Assembly (NCBI GenBank): GCA_022702705.1
Contig: CM040421.1
Location: forward strand, 77,680,121-77,744,120
Direction: 5' to 3'
Source of the DNA: Papilionanthe hookeriana x Papilionanthe teres
Taxonomy: Eukaryota > Streptophyta > Magnoliopsida > Asparagales > Orchidaceae
Length of the DNA stretch: 64,000 bases
The notes under the pieces are model-generated. The model saw only the letters and a list, made by a program, of their open reading frames with translations, was not told the DNA's origin and made no database searches. Positions 24,466-35,745 of this stretch are shown here, piece after piece. Every line of letters starts with the position of its first letter. Positions within the stretch are counted from its first letter, which is position 1. Position numbers and translations under genes: made by a program.

Positions 24466-26464
24466 ATCACCTAGGACATAAAGAATTCAAAAATAAATCT
24501 AAAACAACTTGAACACTATTCCAAACTTAAACCCATTAATTAAAATTAAATTAAATCACAAATCGCTTAAACATCAATTTGCCCTCAAAAGCTCTTGTTG
24601 TCATAACTCCTAAACGGAGCATTAAGTGAAATGTTACTTCACTTATAGGATATTCAAATGTCCTAGTTTACTGAGCAAAAGATCAAAACTTAACTAAACT
24701 CCTGGATGATTAATTCACTTGTATAATTAAATTCCCATGGACTTAAAACAATCCTAGAGGTATTGAAAAGATGTTTAAGACTCGTCTTAAGCACTTCCTC
24801 AATATGATAGGATATTTATAAGAACAATTGAATTTAATTGTTATTTGATGAAGAAAATCGTCCTTAAAACAAAATTGAAAACCTAGACGTCATAGGAATG
24901 ACTAGCTATAGGACTAGGAGCTTGGCAGAAAACCAGAAACCTTGCCCTTAGCTTCACCTAGGTAATTGCTATAAATACTTAAATACTCTAACATGCATTT
25001 TAAGTCCAGCTTGGGATGACGGGGACAAACTCCAGGTATGCTTTTATTTTATTGCAATTTACTTTATTGCAAAAATGCACTTTACTTTTCTTGCATGATA
25101 AACAACTGTTGCAGGAAAACCAAAAACCTTTAGGGTAGTCCCTAAAACTGAAACCAAAACTAAATTAAAAATCACTGCAAGATAAAATTCACCGCCACAA
25201 CATTTCAAAATTAAAAAAACAACTCAAAACTTAATCACAAACAGAACACAAAACTACAATTGCAACTAAATTAAAACGTCTCGTTGAATGATCGGGAATA
25301 CCTCGGATGATGTAACCCACGTGTTGCTAACGGGATTTCCCACAGTCTAAATGAAAGTGTGGAACTCATTCAGTTGAGTTTAGCAAATTCATCCGGACTA
25401 AGTGAATTCAATAAAAATAACGGTGTCGGGATGACGGAACCGTGGGATCTTAATCGGTTCAGTTTAATCAAACTTTAAGATTTGTTTTAATTAAAATATT
25501 AAAAACACCTGGATTTTAAGATTTTCTCTAAACCAAAATACTTCTCTCATCTCCTAATTTATGAATTCTAAAACTAAACCTCTGCAACAACAAGCCGCAC
25601 GGCCATCGTCATCAGCAAAACCTAAGTCTACTTCAGCAAAAATTTCTTAGAATAAAATAACCAAGCCATAGGATTTCGAGGTAGTTTACCTAGTGCAACA
25701 TAAATCCTCAACCTTTCGTTAGGCATTTGCATAATCATGTTATGCAAATTAAGCCCTAATCGGTCTTAGGACTCCGAGGTAGTTGTTTGGTACGACATAA
25801 GCCCTCACATCTTCTAGGCTAATTGTATGATTATGTCATACAAATATAAGTCCTAATTAACTAAAATTGGCAAGATTGAAATATAAGGTAATATTAGAAT
25901 TTTCCCAAATATAAGCCAAACAATAGGATAGTTTGGGAAGTTGCCAAGATTCTTCTTGGATCCTCAGCTTCTCCTACTTCTTTTCCTTTGGATTCTCAAA
26001 TATAAATTGTTCCAAATTTTGAGTCATTCCCTTTTGAATTTCCAAAATCCAATCCTTTGAAAACCTTAAACTTTGAAATTTCTTGAGAGCAAAACCACTG
26101 ATCATTATCGAGAGTTTTCTTAAGTGTCTTCAGACATTTAAGATGTAATTAACTATAGGGGCTTGCCATTATAGGGAACTTTAAGAACCTAGGTAATATA
26201 AACACTGCTTAATTCCTTTATATTAAGCAGGGGAACTTGTCGGCTTATAAAATTGGTTCGCAGACCAAACGGATGTCACAAATCTTTTAGTTTATTTAAT
26301 CGAGCCCCATCATCAAGCAGTGTGTCTATTCCTCGGGATAAATACACGGTTTGTGGTGCGGTGCTCGTTTATATAAACTATTTGGGATGTGAGATCGGTT
26401 TGATTTCATATCTTAAAACCTTCAAATTTAAAACTATTTTTAAAATCAAATAGTACTTTCTAAA

Positions 26465-26487
26465 TTATATATATATATATATATATA
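26465..26487. repeat. (AT)n microsatellite near the 5' LTR end
   Basis: Simple AT dinucleotide run about 90 bp before the LTR end. The 3' LTR at about 45373 has only a short AT run. Confidence 0.9.
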
Positions 26488-26582
26488 AATTAAATTTAAA
26501 TATAAAAAATTCGCCGACAATTTCTGTAGGCGACCCCCTTTTCAAAATACAACACTCAACCTAAAAATATGTCGACAACTTC

Positions 26583-26600
26583 TGGCGACTCCGCTGGGGA
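26583..26600 (+). other. Primer binding site, tRNA-Arg type
   Basis: TGGCGACTCCGCTGGGGA five bases after the LTR end. This is the form seen in Tat/Ogre elements and attributed to tRNA-Arg. It fixes plus orientation and the inner edge of the 5' LTR. Confidence 0.8.
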
Positions 26601-27107
26601 CTAGTCCTCTCTCCAATTTGATCAGATGGTTTTGCTTTCATAAATCGGTAGTGAGTCCATGCCCCTTGTGGACCAAATTACCATTCTTCCGTTGGAATAC
26701 CCCGTTCATTTCTGTCTTGAATGTGTATAGCCAACTTCTCTTGGATTTGGGAGCCACTGTTTTGACACCCCTAAACGGAGAGGTTCCGAGATCCTTTTAC
26801 CTCTTTTCTGAGGTGGGGTGGACCCCCAATAGGTGTTAGTTTAGGAGCGGTCCTTCGAGTTGAGAAGTCCCGCATAAGACTTTCTTTTCCTTTCCAATTC
26901 TGAATTGGATTCCTTACCTTCTGTACGCCTTTGAACATTCCGTTCCTAATAAACAAACCCTCTAACGAATAACTCTTTTAACAAATAATTCCTTTTTATA
27001 AATAGATGAACAAAAATGTGTTCGGACTCTTTTCGATTCCTTTCTTTTCGTCCTAATGAGAAGAAGCATAACTTGGGATCGACAATCGGAATCTACCTTG
27101 CGAGAAA
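26601..27107 (+). other. Leader between primer site and first ORF
   Basis: About 0.5 kb without a convincing ORF. ATCG/GTAGTGAG near 26625 is a possible weak splice donor; if used with the acceptor before the ALKBH-like ORF at 35741 it would give a subgenomic mRNA. That pairing is only a hypothesis. Confidence 0.4.
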
Positions 27108-28181
27108 ATGTCCGCTCCAAAGCCGATTTTCTCCTTCACCAATGGATCGGACTTCGCTGTTTACAAGGATGAGCTGCCCGACAATGGGATCATCTGGTCT
27201 GGACAAGGATTCAAGAACACAAATGTCAAGATCGCTGACGTTACCCTTTTCACACTTACAGACAAAGTATCTGAAACTGAAAGACCTTTGATCGAATTCA
27301 ATCTCAAGTCAACTCAAGAGTTCCCTCCCCTGCAAAGTGTCCCAGCTGAGAGGAATACTATTGTCCATAGGAGGACTGTTATCTCTACCCCGACTGGTCT
27401 AGTCGTCTCTGCACCTACCCCGGCTTCCGCCAAACTGAAGCGGAAGGAAGTTCAAATTTGTAACGAGCATGTTACCGTGGAGGGTACAGATTTCCGTGCA
27501 AGACCTTCTGTTTTTTAAATTGGGTCCAGCTCAAGGGTTTCACCCTTAACACGGACTCATAGAAGAAACAGAGGTAGGAAGATTGCCAGAAAGGCCAGAG
27601 CTGTTGAATTCGCTTTCTTAGAAGAAATCCCTGAGTACACACCACTACCTGAGTACATACCATTGCCTGAGTATACACCGCTTTTGGAAGGAAGTAGATT
27701 CCATCCCCTTTCCGCCGCAGCTGACGAGGAAAATGTCCGCAAGATTGCTTCTAAATTACCTCGACCCGTATACTATAGCGACAGCCGAAAGAAAAGGACT
27801 AGGATTACACCATTTGCTCGACTACAGACTGTGATAGAGAAGTTAGCAAAGAAAGAGAAATGTCCTGTATCAGAGATTTTAAGAAGAATAGGGCGGGTAC
27901 CAGCCAAGTTCCGTCTTGGACCACGAGTGGAACCCGTTATCGCCACAGAAAAGCCGAATAAGAAGATGAAGGCTAGTCCACCTGTTGTTGTTTCAGGCTT
28001 ACAGATCAGGGAGGATACCACCTTCCGAAGCATTCAGCAGACGGACCATCCGGTCCTAGGCCTTCTGCCGCTAGAAGGATGGTATGGTGTCCTACTATCG
28101 GCCAATCGAGATCGAAACAACGACCCGAAAAAGAAAGTCTCGTCGGGAGACTCGAGTCCGAAGAAAGCGCCACTGCAATGA
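27108..28181 (+). pseudogene. Pre-gag ORF of the Tat/Ogre element, unknown function
   Basis: A single frame of about 357 codons starting MSAPKPIFSFTNGSDF and broken by one TAA at 27516-27518; the same frame reopens directly and runs to 28181. Ogre elements are known to carry an ORF of unknown function ahead of gag, and position and size fit. The middle holds a threefold PEYTPL-type repeat (about 27633-27680) and then a basic region (KKRTRITPFARLQTVIEKL). I see no enzymatic motif or membrane segment. Lys/Arg content suggests nucleic-acid binding, but this is inference. Confidence 0.65.
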
Positions 28182-28217
28182 AGGGGACTCCCAAGAAGGA
28201 AATCCAACAGCCATCGC

Positions 28218-30341
28218 ATGATAAGCTGCGAAACGATACGAAAAGGACCATTGGAGGACGCTATGGAAAAGCTAAGAACCGACATTCAACGATTAGCAAG
28301 AGAAAGAGAAGAAAAGTTTGGAGATGAAGTTGACTCGTCGGAGTTCATGGATGACGAATATGTGGAGATCAACATGGTTGAAACACGAGCATCGTCAGCT
28401 TCGCAAGGTGCCCGGCAAGTGTGGAGAGAGATGAACCGGAAGCATTAAGAGCACAAATTCGAGAAAAAGATGATACAATCTCTCAAATGGAAAAAAGATG
28501 GAAGAGATGGCTGCAGCCCTAGCCACTCTTCAGAGTCAGGTTCAACCCCGAAGAGAAACACCTCCAGAAGTTATTCATATTACAGACTGAGGAAAAGAGA
28601 TCACATCCGTTAACGGAGACGATCAGCCGAAGAAAGACTCTACTCAGAATATCATTCCAGAGAAGGACATCAAGAACATGGTGGAACAGCGAGTGCGAGA
28701 AGCCTTAGCACGATCCAAGAGCGGAGCATCTATTCAGACGGGTAGACCTTACCCCGAAGAAATTGATGCAGTGCAATACCCAAAAGGCTTCGTACCACCT
28801 TTGTTCAAGACTTTCGATGGTACCGGAAACCCTCGACATCATGTTACACATTTTCATGCTAGTTGTTGCAACGCCGGTGGGAGTGACGCCTTACTCTTCC
28901 GACAATTCGTCAGCAGCCTGTCAGGGATCGCCTTTGATTGGTACGCAGAGTTACCGAACGGTTCGGTAAAGACATTTTCAGAATTGAAAAACCTCTTCGT
29001 GAGCCGGAGCTCAGCACCATATCACCATCGGTGACTTAGTGGTGGAGAAACAGAAGCCGAACGAAACTTTAGTGGACTACATACTTCGATGGAGAAATCT
29101 AAGCATGAAGTGTGAGCCACAGCCTACAAGAGCAAGCATGCAGTCGGTATCTTGCTTAAAAGCATTCACGACCCGATAGCACTTCTCCTTAAGGGATTTA
29201 TAATTAAGACTTTCGAGAAGTTGTTAAGCAAGGCCGGAAGCTTGCAAGAGGAAGCGAAGCAACTAAGTTTCGTCGACAAAACATACAAACAAAAGCCTGT
29301 GAAGACATTTGAAAAGAAATTTGGGATCGTCGCTGCAGTCGATAAGGGCAAGCAGCCAATGCAAATACAGCCGGAGCAATCGCAGCCTAGCTATCAACAA
29401 CCTCTGCAAAACTACCAACAACCTCAACCCGGTTATCAGCAACTCAACAATATGAGCAACCACCTCGCCCACAACGCACGTTAAAGGAGCTTATAAACAG
29501 AGAGTATCCATTCAAGAATGAGGCAGTGCCAAAGATGTTTCGCAGTTTGATGAAGACTTCTGATTTTCGACTACCAGAACCCAGGAAGCCAGAAGAAGTC
29601 AACAAGAAAGACCATCCCAACTACTGTCCTTACCACCAGATGCTTGGACATAAGATAGAGGATTGCATCACCTTCAAAAGTTGGCTTGACAACAATCTCC
29701 GAAAAGGGAACATAACGATCCCAAAGGAATACATGAAAGAACCCCAGAAAGGAGGTTCTGTCAATGTTATTTCAACGGATCCCATTGTTCCGATAGACCC
29801 TTACACGACCGATGATGGATGGAGTACCACTTGGACGAAGTCATCAAAGAAGATTTTGGATCGCATCCAAACCGCTTCGGCGCATGCTTCAACTCAGAGT
29901 TTGAAACCTGTCAAGCCGGCACTATCGCTTGCAATTGAAGAACCGCCCCAGGAAGAAAAGATCATAAAAAAGAAGGAGATCGTAGGAGAAGAAAGGACCG
30001 AGGCTCCTAAGGCTAGACTAGGGGCTACTTATCCTAGGATGGTTGTTTCCAATTCGGGGGAAAAATTCCTCGAACCTTTGACTCTATACGATTATTTGCT
30101 CGCTCCGAAGGGATCTTATAATGATAAGAGTTATGGCGTTGGCTACGTTTTGACTGTTTCTAACGATTATGTAACTAACGACAACCAATCTAATCTGGAT
30201 CTCGATTTCGATACCAATAACAATTCTCAAATCATACACAACCTCGAAAATCATGATGACAAAGAAGACATTCATCAAGAAGCCTACAAAAGTTCAACAA
30301 GCAATGAATCTATTTGTTCCAAGGAACTCCAATCACAATAG
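28218..30341 (+). pseudogene. Tat/Ogre gag pseudogene
   Basis: The likely gag start is MVETRASSASQ at 28374. A coiled-coil-like region follows, with frameshifts near 28430 and 28490. The capsid core is at 28678-29034 (FKTFDGTGNPRHHVTHF, then FDWYAELPNGSVKTFSEL). After another frameshift near 29015 it continues (KPNETLVDYILRWRNLSMKC) to a Gln/Pro-rich region at 29375-29470. A zinc-knuckle-like CPYHQMLGHKIEDC lies at about 29625-29666, with spacing C-x2-H-x4-H-x4-C. The frame from 29526 is open to 30341. Gag would form the particle and package RNA; this copy is broken. Confidence 0.85.
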
Positions 30342-31850
30342 AGTTAGAGCTTTCAGATTCCGAAATGACTCCAGAAGAACCTGTCATGTCGATTCAAAAG
30401 GAGACACTCGTAAACTCGCACTGCATTCGAAGAAATCACAGAAATCAACTTAAGGAGCGGAATGGTTCTACCTCCGAGAATGGGTCCAAAAGACAAAGGA
30501 AAGCAGGTGGTTATTCAGGAAGAATCAACCCCAACAGAAGAATTGCCCATTCGGGAAGAAACTGAGACACATGGTAAAAAAGTGGACTATAACGTGCTAG
30601 CCCATCTTAGGAAACTACCAGCCAAACTGAGCATCTACGATGCTCTCATCTTATCAAAAGAAATGAGGGAGGCTCTGATCAAGGCCTTACTTGATCCAGA
30701 GATTTGTTTAGCTCAGATGGCCGGAGATTCCTTAGACGAGGTTTGCTCGTTAAAGGAACAGTGAGGTGTTACCTTCACGGACAATGATCTACTACTTGGG
30801 ACAGCCGATCACAACCGACCGTTGTACATTTCAGTCACAATCGGAAAGTTTACGCTCTCCAGAGAATTGGTGGATCCAGGAGCGTCAATCAACATAATGA
30901 AACTTCGGACGCTAGCATACTTGGAAATTGATGCTCGCGAGCTTGAAGCGGACAAGATGTTACTAAGAGGATTCAACCAGAAAGGAGAAAGAGCCCTTGG
31001 ATCAATAACACTGTTGATGAAGACCGGTGACTTAGCAAAGACAACCGCAAAATTCCACATAATTGACTCTGAGACATCGTTCAACGCTCTACTGGGCCGA
31101 CCGTGGATCCATGAAAACCGGATGGTACCATCATCTCTGCATCAGTGCATAAAATACTACGAAGGAGGAGAACAGTGCATTAAAGGTGATTTGCAACCTT
31201 TCTCCGTACATGAGATTGGAATCCATGAAGATGCAGCTTATTACGCACCTCCGAAGAAAACAATCTTCTCCAGAAACACCGTACCAAATGAGGCAAAACA
31301 AATTCGAGACAATGAAGAACCTGAAGTTCTAGTCCAACAGTCACTCACCACTCCCTTACGGCGAGATGGTGAAGGTTTCTTCAGAACTCGCATCCGAGGT
31401 CGAGGCCGGGGATGAGGTAGTGGAAGAGACACTGGGACAGCTGGACAGAAAAAGCTGATGATCAATGTTGATTGGGAAGACAGCTCTGAGGAAGGAGAAG
31501 AAATCAAGAAAGAAGCATCTACAATAAACCGGAAGAAACCACAATTCAAGATTTCTCTTGAAGATGAGAAGAACGAAGAATACAAATCGATGTACGAGAA
31601 GATTAATCACTATGTACACACTATGACCTCGACCCCGATCCAATCTAATAAGATCGAGGGTATGGTGGTCAAAGAAATACATAGCAGCGGTGCAAAGCCA
31701 ATCAGATTTTATCGTGGCACTTCTTCTTCCAATACTGAAAATAATGTACAATTTGAAGATGTCACTTCTTCCGAATTAATGGAATTGCCTTTTGAGTGGT
31801 ACTCTCCCTGTGTTCAAAATTTAGTTCAGCGTGGTGTCTTACCTCGATAA
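30342..31850 (+). pseudogene. Tat/Ogre aspartic protease and linker pseudogene
   Basis: The frame from 30462 (PKDKGKQVVIQEES) runs through LILSKEMREALIKALL, an in-frame TGA at 30762-30764, then the protease: LYISVTIGKF, LVDPGASINIM, FNALLGRPWIHE. The catalytic triad reads DPG (30873-30881) where DSG or DTG is expected; the older fragment at 11478-11489 has DSG, so a TCA to CCA change is likely. A linker with Arg/Gly repeats and acidic stretches follows, with stops at 31413-31415 and 31848-31850. The first 120 bp are in shifted frames. Confidence 0.85.
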
Positions 31851-31950
31851 TGGACAAAAGGCCGATCACAACACTTCAAAAAATTATGGAATAATGCCGG
31901 TCGGCCTCCCAATTCAAGACATGGTCTCGGATTAGGCACAGTAGGTTCAA

Positions 31951-33172
31951 TTGACGATACGGAATTTTGTTTGGTTGTCACTTGCGAACCTAATGAAGAC
32001 TGCTTGGATACTACAGAAGAGCTTGAAGATCCGCAAATGGAGACGCTCCACCGAGTTCGAAGAAGAAATCAAATCTACAATAGATGAGTTAATGGAAGTT
32101 AACTTAGGTACTAGTGAAAAGCCTAGACCAACATTTGTTAGCTCCTTACTCAATAAAGAGGATTATGAGGAAATGATCAAGCTATTAATGGAATTCAAGG
32201 ACTGTTTTGCTTGGAGTTACGACGAAATGTCGGGATTAGCTCCAGAAGTTGCAGTTCACAGGCTAGGAGTGGATCCTACTTCCGTTCCAGTCAGACAAGC
32301 TTCCAGAAGAATGCGTTTGGAAATTGAACAACAAGTAATAGTCGAAGTTAAAAAGCTAATCGACGCTAAATTTGTCCGTGAAGAACAATATCCTACTTGG
32401 CTAGCCAATGTGGTACTAGTCAGGAAGAAGAATGGTCAGATCAGAATTTGCGTGGATTTCAGAGACTTGAACAAAGCATGTCCGAAGGATGAACTTCCAC
32501 TACCAATTCCAGAGTTAATGATCGACATCGCTTCGACACATGAAATATTCTCTTTCATGGATGGATCTTCAGGATACAACCAGATAAAGATGGCACCAGA
32601 AGACGAAAAGCTCACGGCATTCAGAACACCAATCGGAGTGTATTGCTACACAGTAATGCCATTCGGACTAAAGAACGCAGGAGCGACATACCAAAGAGCA
32701 ATGACAAAGATTTTCGATGATCTCATTCACAACCAAGTCGAGTACTATGTGGATGATGTGGTCATCAAAAGCAAACTGAAGGAAGATCACCTGTATGATT
32801 TGAGAATTGTCTTCGAGCAACTAAGGCAATACAACCTTAAGATGAATCCCTTAAAATGCACCTTCGGCGTTACCTCCGGGAAATTCTTAGGATTTGTTGT
32901 CCGACATCGCGGGATTGAAATTGATCCGGAAAAGATTAAAGCTATCTTAGAAATGCCGCCTCCCAAAACCTAACTACGATCCTTTCAAGGGAAGCTGGCA
33001 TATCTTCGACGCTTTATTTCGAACTTGTCAGGTAGGTGTCAGCCCTGCTCGACATTAATTAAAAAGGACGCCAAATTCGTTTGGGAAGAGAAATGCCAAC
33101 GGGCCTTCGAGGACATTAAAAAATACTTAATGACACCTCCTATCTTAGCGGCCCCTGGCCTCAGGTAGACCG
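31951..33172 (+). pseudogene. Tat/Ogre reverse transcriptase pseudogene
   Basis: A 340-codon open segment holds most of RT: LVRKKNGQIRICVDFRDLNK, FMDGSSGYNQI, MPFGLKNAGATYQRAM and the active site YVDD (32746-32757), all intact, then KCTFGVTSGKFLGF. A TAA at 32972-32974 interrupts just before RSFQGKLAYLRRFI, and a frameshift near 33165 separates RT from RNase H. The upstream join to the protease frame also needs a frameshift near 32060. The catalytic residues are kept, so decay after insertion has been modest. Confidence 0.92.
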
Positions 33173-34197
33173 TTGATACTTTATACCACGGCTCTAGATG
33201 ACTCCCTTGGAGCCCTGCTAGCCCAGGTCAATGATGAGGGAAAAGAAAATGCTCTCTACTACTTAAGCCGTCGTTTGATTCCGATGGAAGTAAAGTATCC
33301 TCCAATTGAGAAGCATTGTTTGGCCCTGATCTTCGCCGCACAGAAACTCAGGCATTACATGCTCTTTCATAAGGTCAACCTTATCTCGAAAGTTAATTCG
33401 TTGCAATATTTGATGACCCGTCCAACACTTTCTGGCAGACATGCCAGGTGGTCGATGATACTATTGCAATTCGACATAACTTTCGTTCCTCTTCGTGCCG
33501 TAAAGGGACAAGTTCTAGCTGACTTCCTTGCAGCACACCCTTTACCGGCAGATTCGCCTCTCGACGACGATTTACCAGACGAACAGATAATAAACCTAGA
33601 AGACACTGATGATCGACGTTGGGAACTATACTTTGACGGAGCATCCTCAGCACAGAAAGACAAAGAATTGCAAATGATAGTGCCCGGTAAGGCTGGAATC
33701 AGACTAATCTTTATAACACCGGAGTGGGGGATGTTAAGATACTCCTACCACTTAACAGAGCCATGCATGAACAACGAGGCATAATACGAAGCCCTCATAA
33801 CAGGACTAGAACTGACCATTCAAATGGGAATAACGGATATCAACATCTATGGAGATTCTCAGTTGATCATTCAACAGGTCGCCGGACAATACAGAATTTT
33901 AAAGCCAAGACTCGAGAAATACATTCAGTATGCCATGAAACTGTTGGAACAAATTCTGAATGTAACAATCTACAAGATCCCCGAAGAGAAAATGCTCTCG
34001 CAGATGCGCTAGCTCGCCTTGCAAAAGAATTTGCTCGCTTACAAAATGAGTCGGTTGAAGTGTTAGTTCGGGGACGACGGGTCCTATCACGACTCGACAT
34101 GGATATGATACAGAAATCAGAAAAGACAGAGGAATCAGTTGCAGCAGTGACGGAAAACACAGAAGATTGGCATCAACCGCTAATAGACTACCTGTAA
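33173..34197 (+). pseudogene. Dual RNase H region of the Tat/Ogre element
   Basis: The first RNase H (about 33173-33540) is the usual gypsy type: LYTTALDDSLGALLAQ, YYLSRRL, YPPIEKHCLALIFA, then KGQVLADFLAAHP. The second, from WELYFDGASS at about 33629, is the extra domain typical of the Tat lineage. Its catalytic Glu in the NNEAEYEAL motif is lost by a stop (TAA at 33782-33784, GAA expected), while IYGDSQLIIQQ at about 33845-33880 keeps the next Asp. A frameshift near 33990 leads to ENALADALARLAKEFARL. A TAA at 34195-34197 ends this segment. Confidence 0.9.
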
Positions 34198-35420
34198 ACA
34201 GGGAAATTGCCAGACGATAAGTCATTAGCGCATCAAATCAAGAAAAGAGCTCTGTCTTACGCATTAATAAACAGTGCATTATACAGAAGGTCTTTTGATC
34301 ATATGTGGTTAAGATGCCTGAACGGGTCCAAGGCTCGTGAAATTGTCAAAGAAGTGCATTCAGGACTTTGTGGCGGTCATCAGTCGGGTCCGAAAATGAA
34401 AATGAAAATTAAAAGACTAGGGTATTACTGGCCCTCAATGATGCCGATTGCATGAAGATTGCCAAAAGTTGTCACCAGTGCCAAGTGCACGGAGTGGTTC
34501 TACACCAACCTCCAAACGTGCTACATCTGATAATTGCGTCGTGGCCATTTGAGTGTTGGGGCACAGATATAGTAGGTCCGATAGAACCACCTTCTTCAAG
34601 AGGACATCGCTTCATCCTTGCAGCTACAGACTACTTTTCTAAATGGGCAGAAGCAGTCCCACTCAGAGAAGTAAAGGCACACCACGTGCTACAGTTTTTC
34701 AAAAATCAAGTTGTTTACCGTTTCGGAGTACCGCGCAGAATCATTTCAGATAATGGATCCGCATTCAGAAGTACAAAGATCAACAATTTTGTCAGAAGAC
34801 ATGGAATCGATTGGCGATACTCAACAATCTACTACCCAAGAGCAAACAGCTTGGCCGAGGCTTTTAATAAAACTCTTGTTCAAATTTTAAAGAAAACTTT
34901 GGATGAAAACAAGAGAAATTGGCACGAGAAGTTGTTAGAAGCCTTATGGGCCTACAGGACGACTATCAGGACTCCTACTCAGTCTACGCCTTACACTTTA
35001 GTGTACGGGTCCGGGGCCGTTTTACCTTTGGAGGTCCAGCTTCCATCACTCAGGATTGCAGTTTCAAATAGAATTACTAAAGAAGAAAATGCCAGATTAC
35101 GACTGGAAGAACTGGAAAACTTGGAAGGAAGAAGACTTGCAGCGCAACAGAATTTGGAACTGTACCAAGCTAAGATGATCTAGGCCCATGATAAACTGGT
35201 CAGCCCAAGAACTTTCAAAGTTGGTGACTTAGTTCTTGTTCTCAGAAGACCTATTCTTGCACATCGCAAGAGAGGAGGCAAATTTGAACCGACTTGGGAA
35301 GGGCCGTTTGTGGTCGAGGCGATCCACTCGGGAGGCTCCTACCAACTTGTGAATTACCAAGGAGAACGAAAAATGCTTCCAATCAATGGATGATATTTGA
35401 AGAAGTATTACGCAACCTGA
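34198..35420 (+). pseudogene. Tat/Ogre integrase pseudogene
   Basis: The zinc-binding part (EVHSGLCGGHQSGPKMKMKI, then HQCQVHG) is split by a one-base frameshift near 34445. The core from 34452 to 35183 has CWGTDIVGPIEPP, RRIISDNGSAF and SLAEAFNKTL, so all three catalytic acidic residues are present. A TAG at 35181-35183 precedes the C-terminal part (RTFKVGDLVLVL, WEGPFVVEAIHSGGSYQLV). A TGA at 35391-35393 and the true end at 35418-35420 follow. Confidence 0.92.
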
Positions 35421-35745
35421 TGTTTCGAAGGGTGGCCTCTAAAAGAGAGTCTTATCCCTAGAAACACGGGTGAAGCAATCACTTTGTAACTGGGTCCGAA
35501 CCCAAAAACATAAAAATGAATAAAGTAAAATATGTGCTAAAAATAAAATATATGAAATCATAATAATAAAGTTTTACCCTTCCTTTCAAATCAAATCTTT
35601 TTTCTGATCTTTCTTTATCTTTTCCTATTTTCCTTAAAAATTAAAATTGGAATAAGTGAATAAGAATCTTCAGTGATAAATACTTTCTTAATGTTCTTGT
35701 TCTTAGTACATCCCCTGATCCTTTCCTTGTTTACTTCACAGGGAA
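35421..35745 (+). other. Spacer between pol and ALKBH-like ORF
   Basis: AT-rich and non-coding, 325 bp. Its last 30 bases form a splice-acceptor-like sequence. It has no internal promoter that I can see, so the downstream ORF would need splicing, readthrough or reinitiation. Confidence 0.6.
35715..35741 (+). promoter_or_regulatory. Candidate 3' splice site before ALKBH-like ORF
   Basis: A branch-point-like CTGAT (35715-35719) is followed by a pyrimidine-rich stretch and CACAG at 35737-35741, four bases before the ORF's ATG at 35746. Branch to AG distance of about 22 bases is normal for plants. The minus-strand sister element has a similar arrangement at 61827-61850, which supports function. 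Confidence 0.5.

Larger units (their letters stand above)
19147..26577 (+). repeat. 5' LTR of the giant Tat/Ogre element
   Basis: It begins TGTTGACCTCATTTTTG and ends GTCGACA, five bases before the primer site. The first about 500 bp match the 3' LTR at 38682 very closely; from about 19680 on similarity drops and indels are frequent, then rises again over the last about 1.5 kb. Composition is layered: Asn/Pro-like CCCAAA-rich sequence at 19700-20800, GC-richer 21000-22330, then strongly AT-rich sequence to about 24500. It has no conserved ORF; the frames seen here are composition artefacts. Confidence 0.9.

Noticed and set aside
26583..26600. tRNA-like matches at the primer sites (also 3155-3174 and 7561-7573)
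   Set aside because: Only about 13-18 bases match tRNA 3' ends; no cloverleaf can be drawn, so they are primer sites and not tRNA genes.
32000..32100. An Ogre-type intron between protease and RT
   Set aside because: Protease linker and RT frames meet at about 32060 by a simple frameshift, and I see no convincing donor and acceptor pair flanking extra sequence. It cannot be fully excluded without transcripts.
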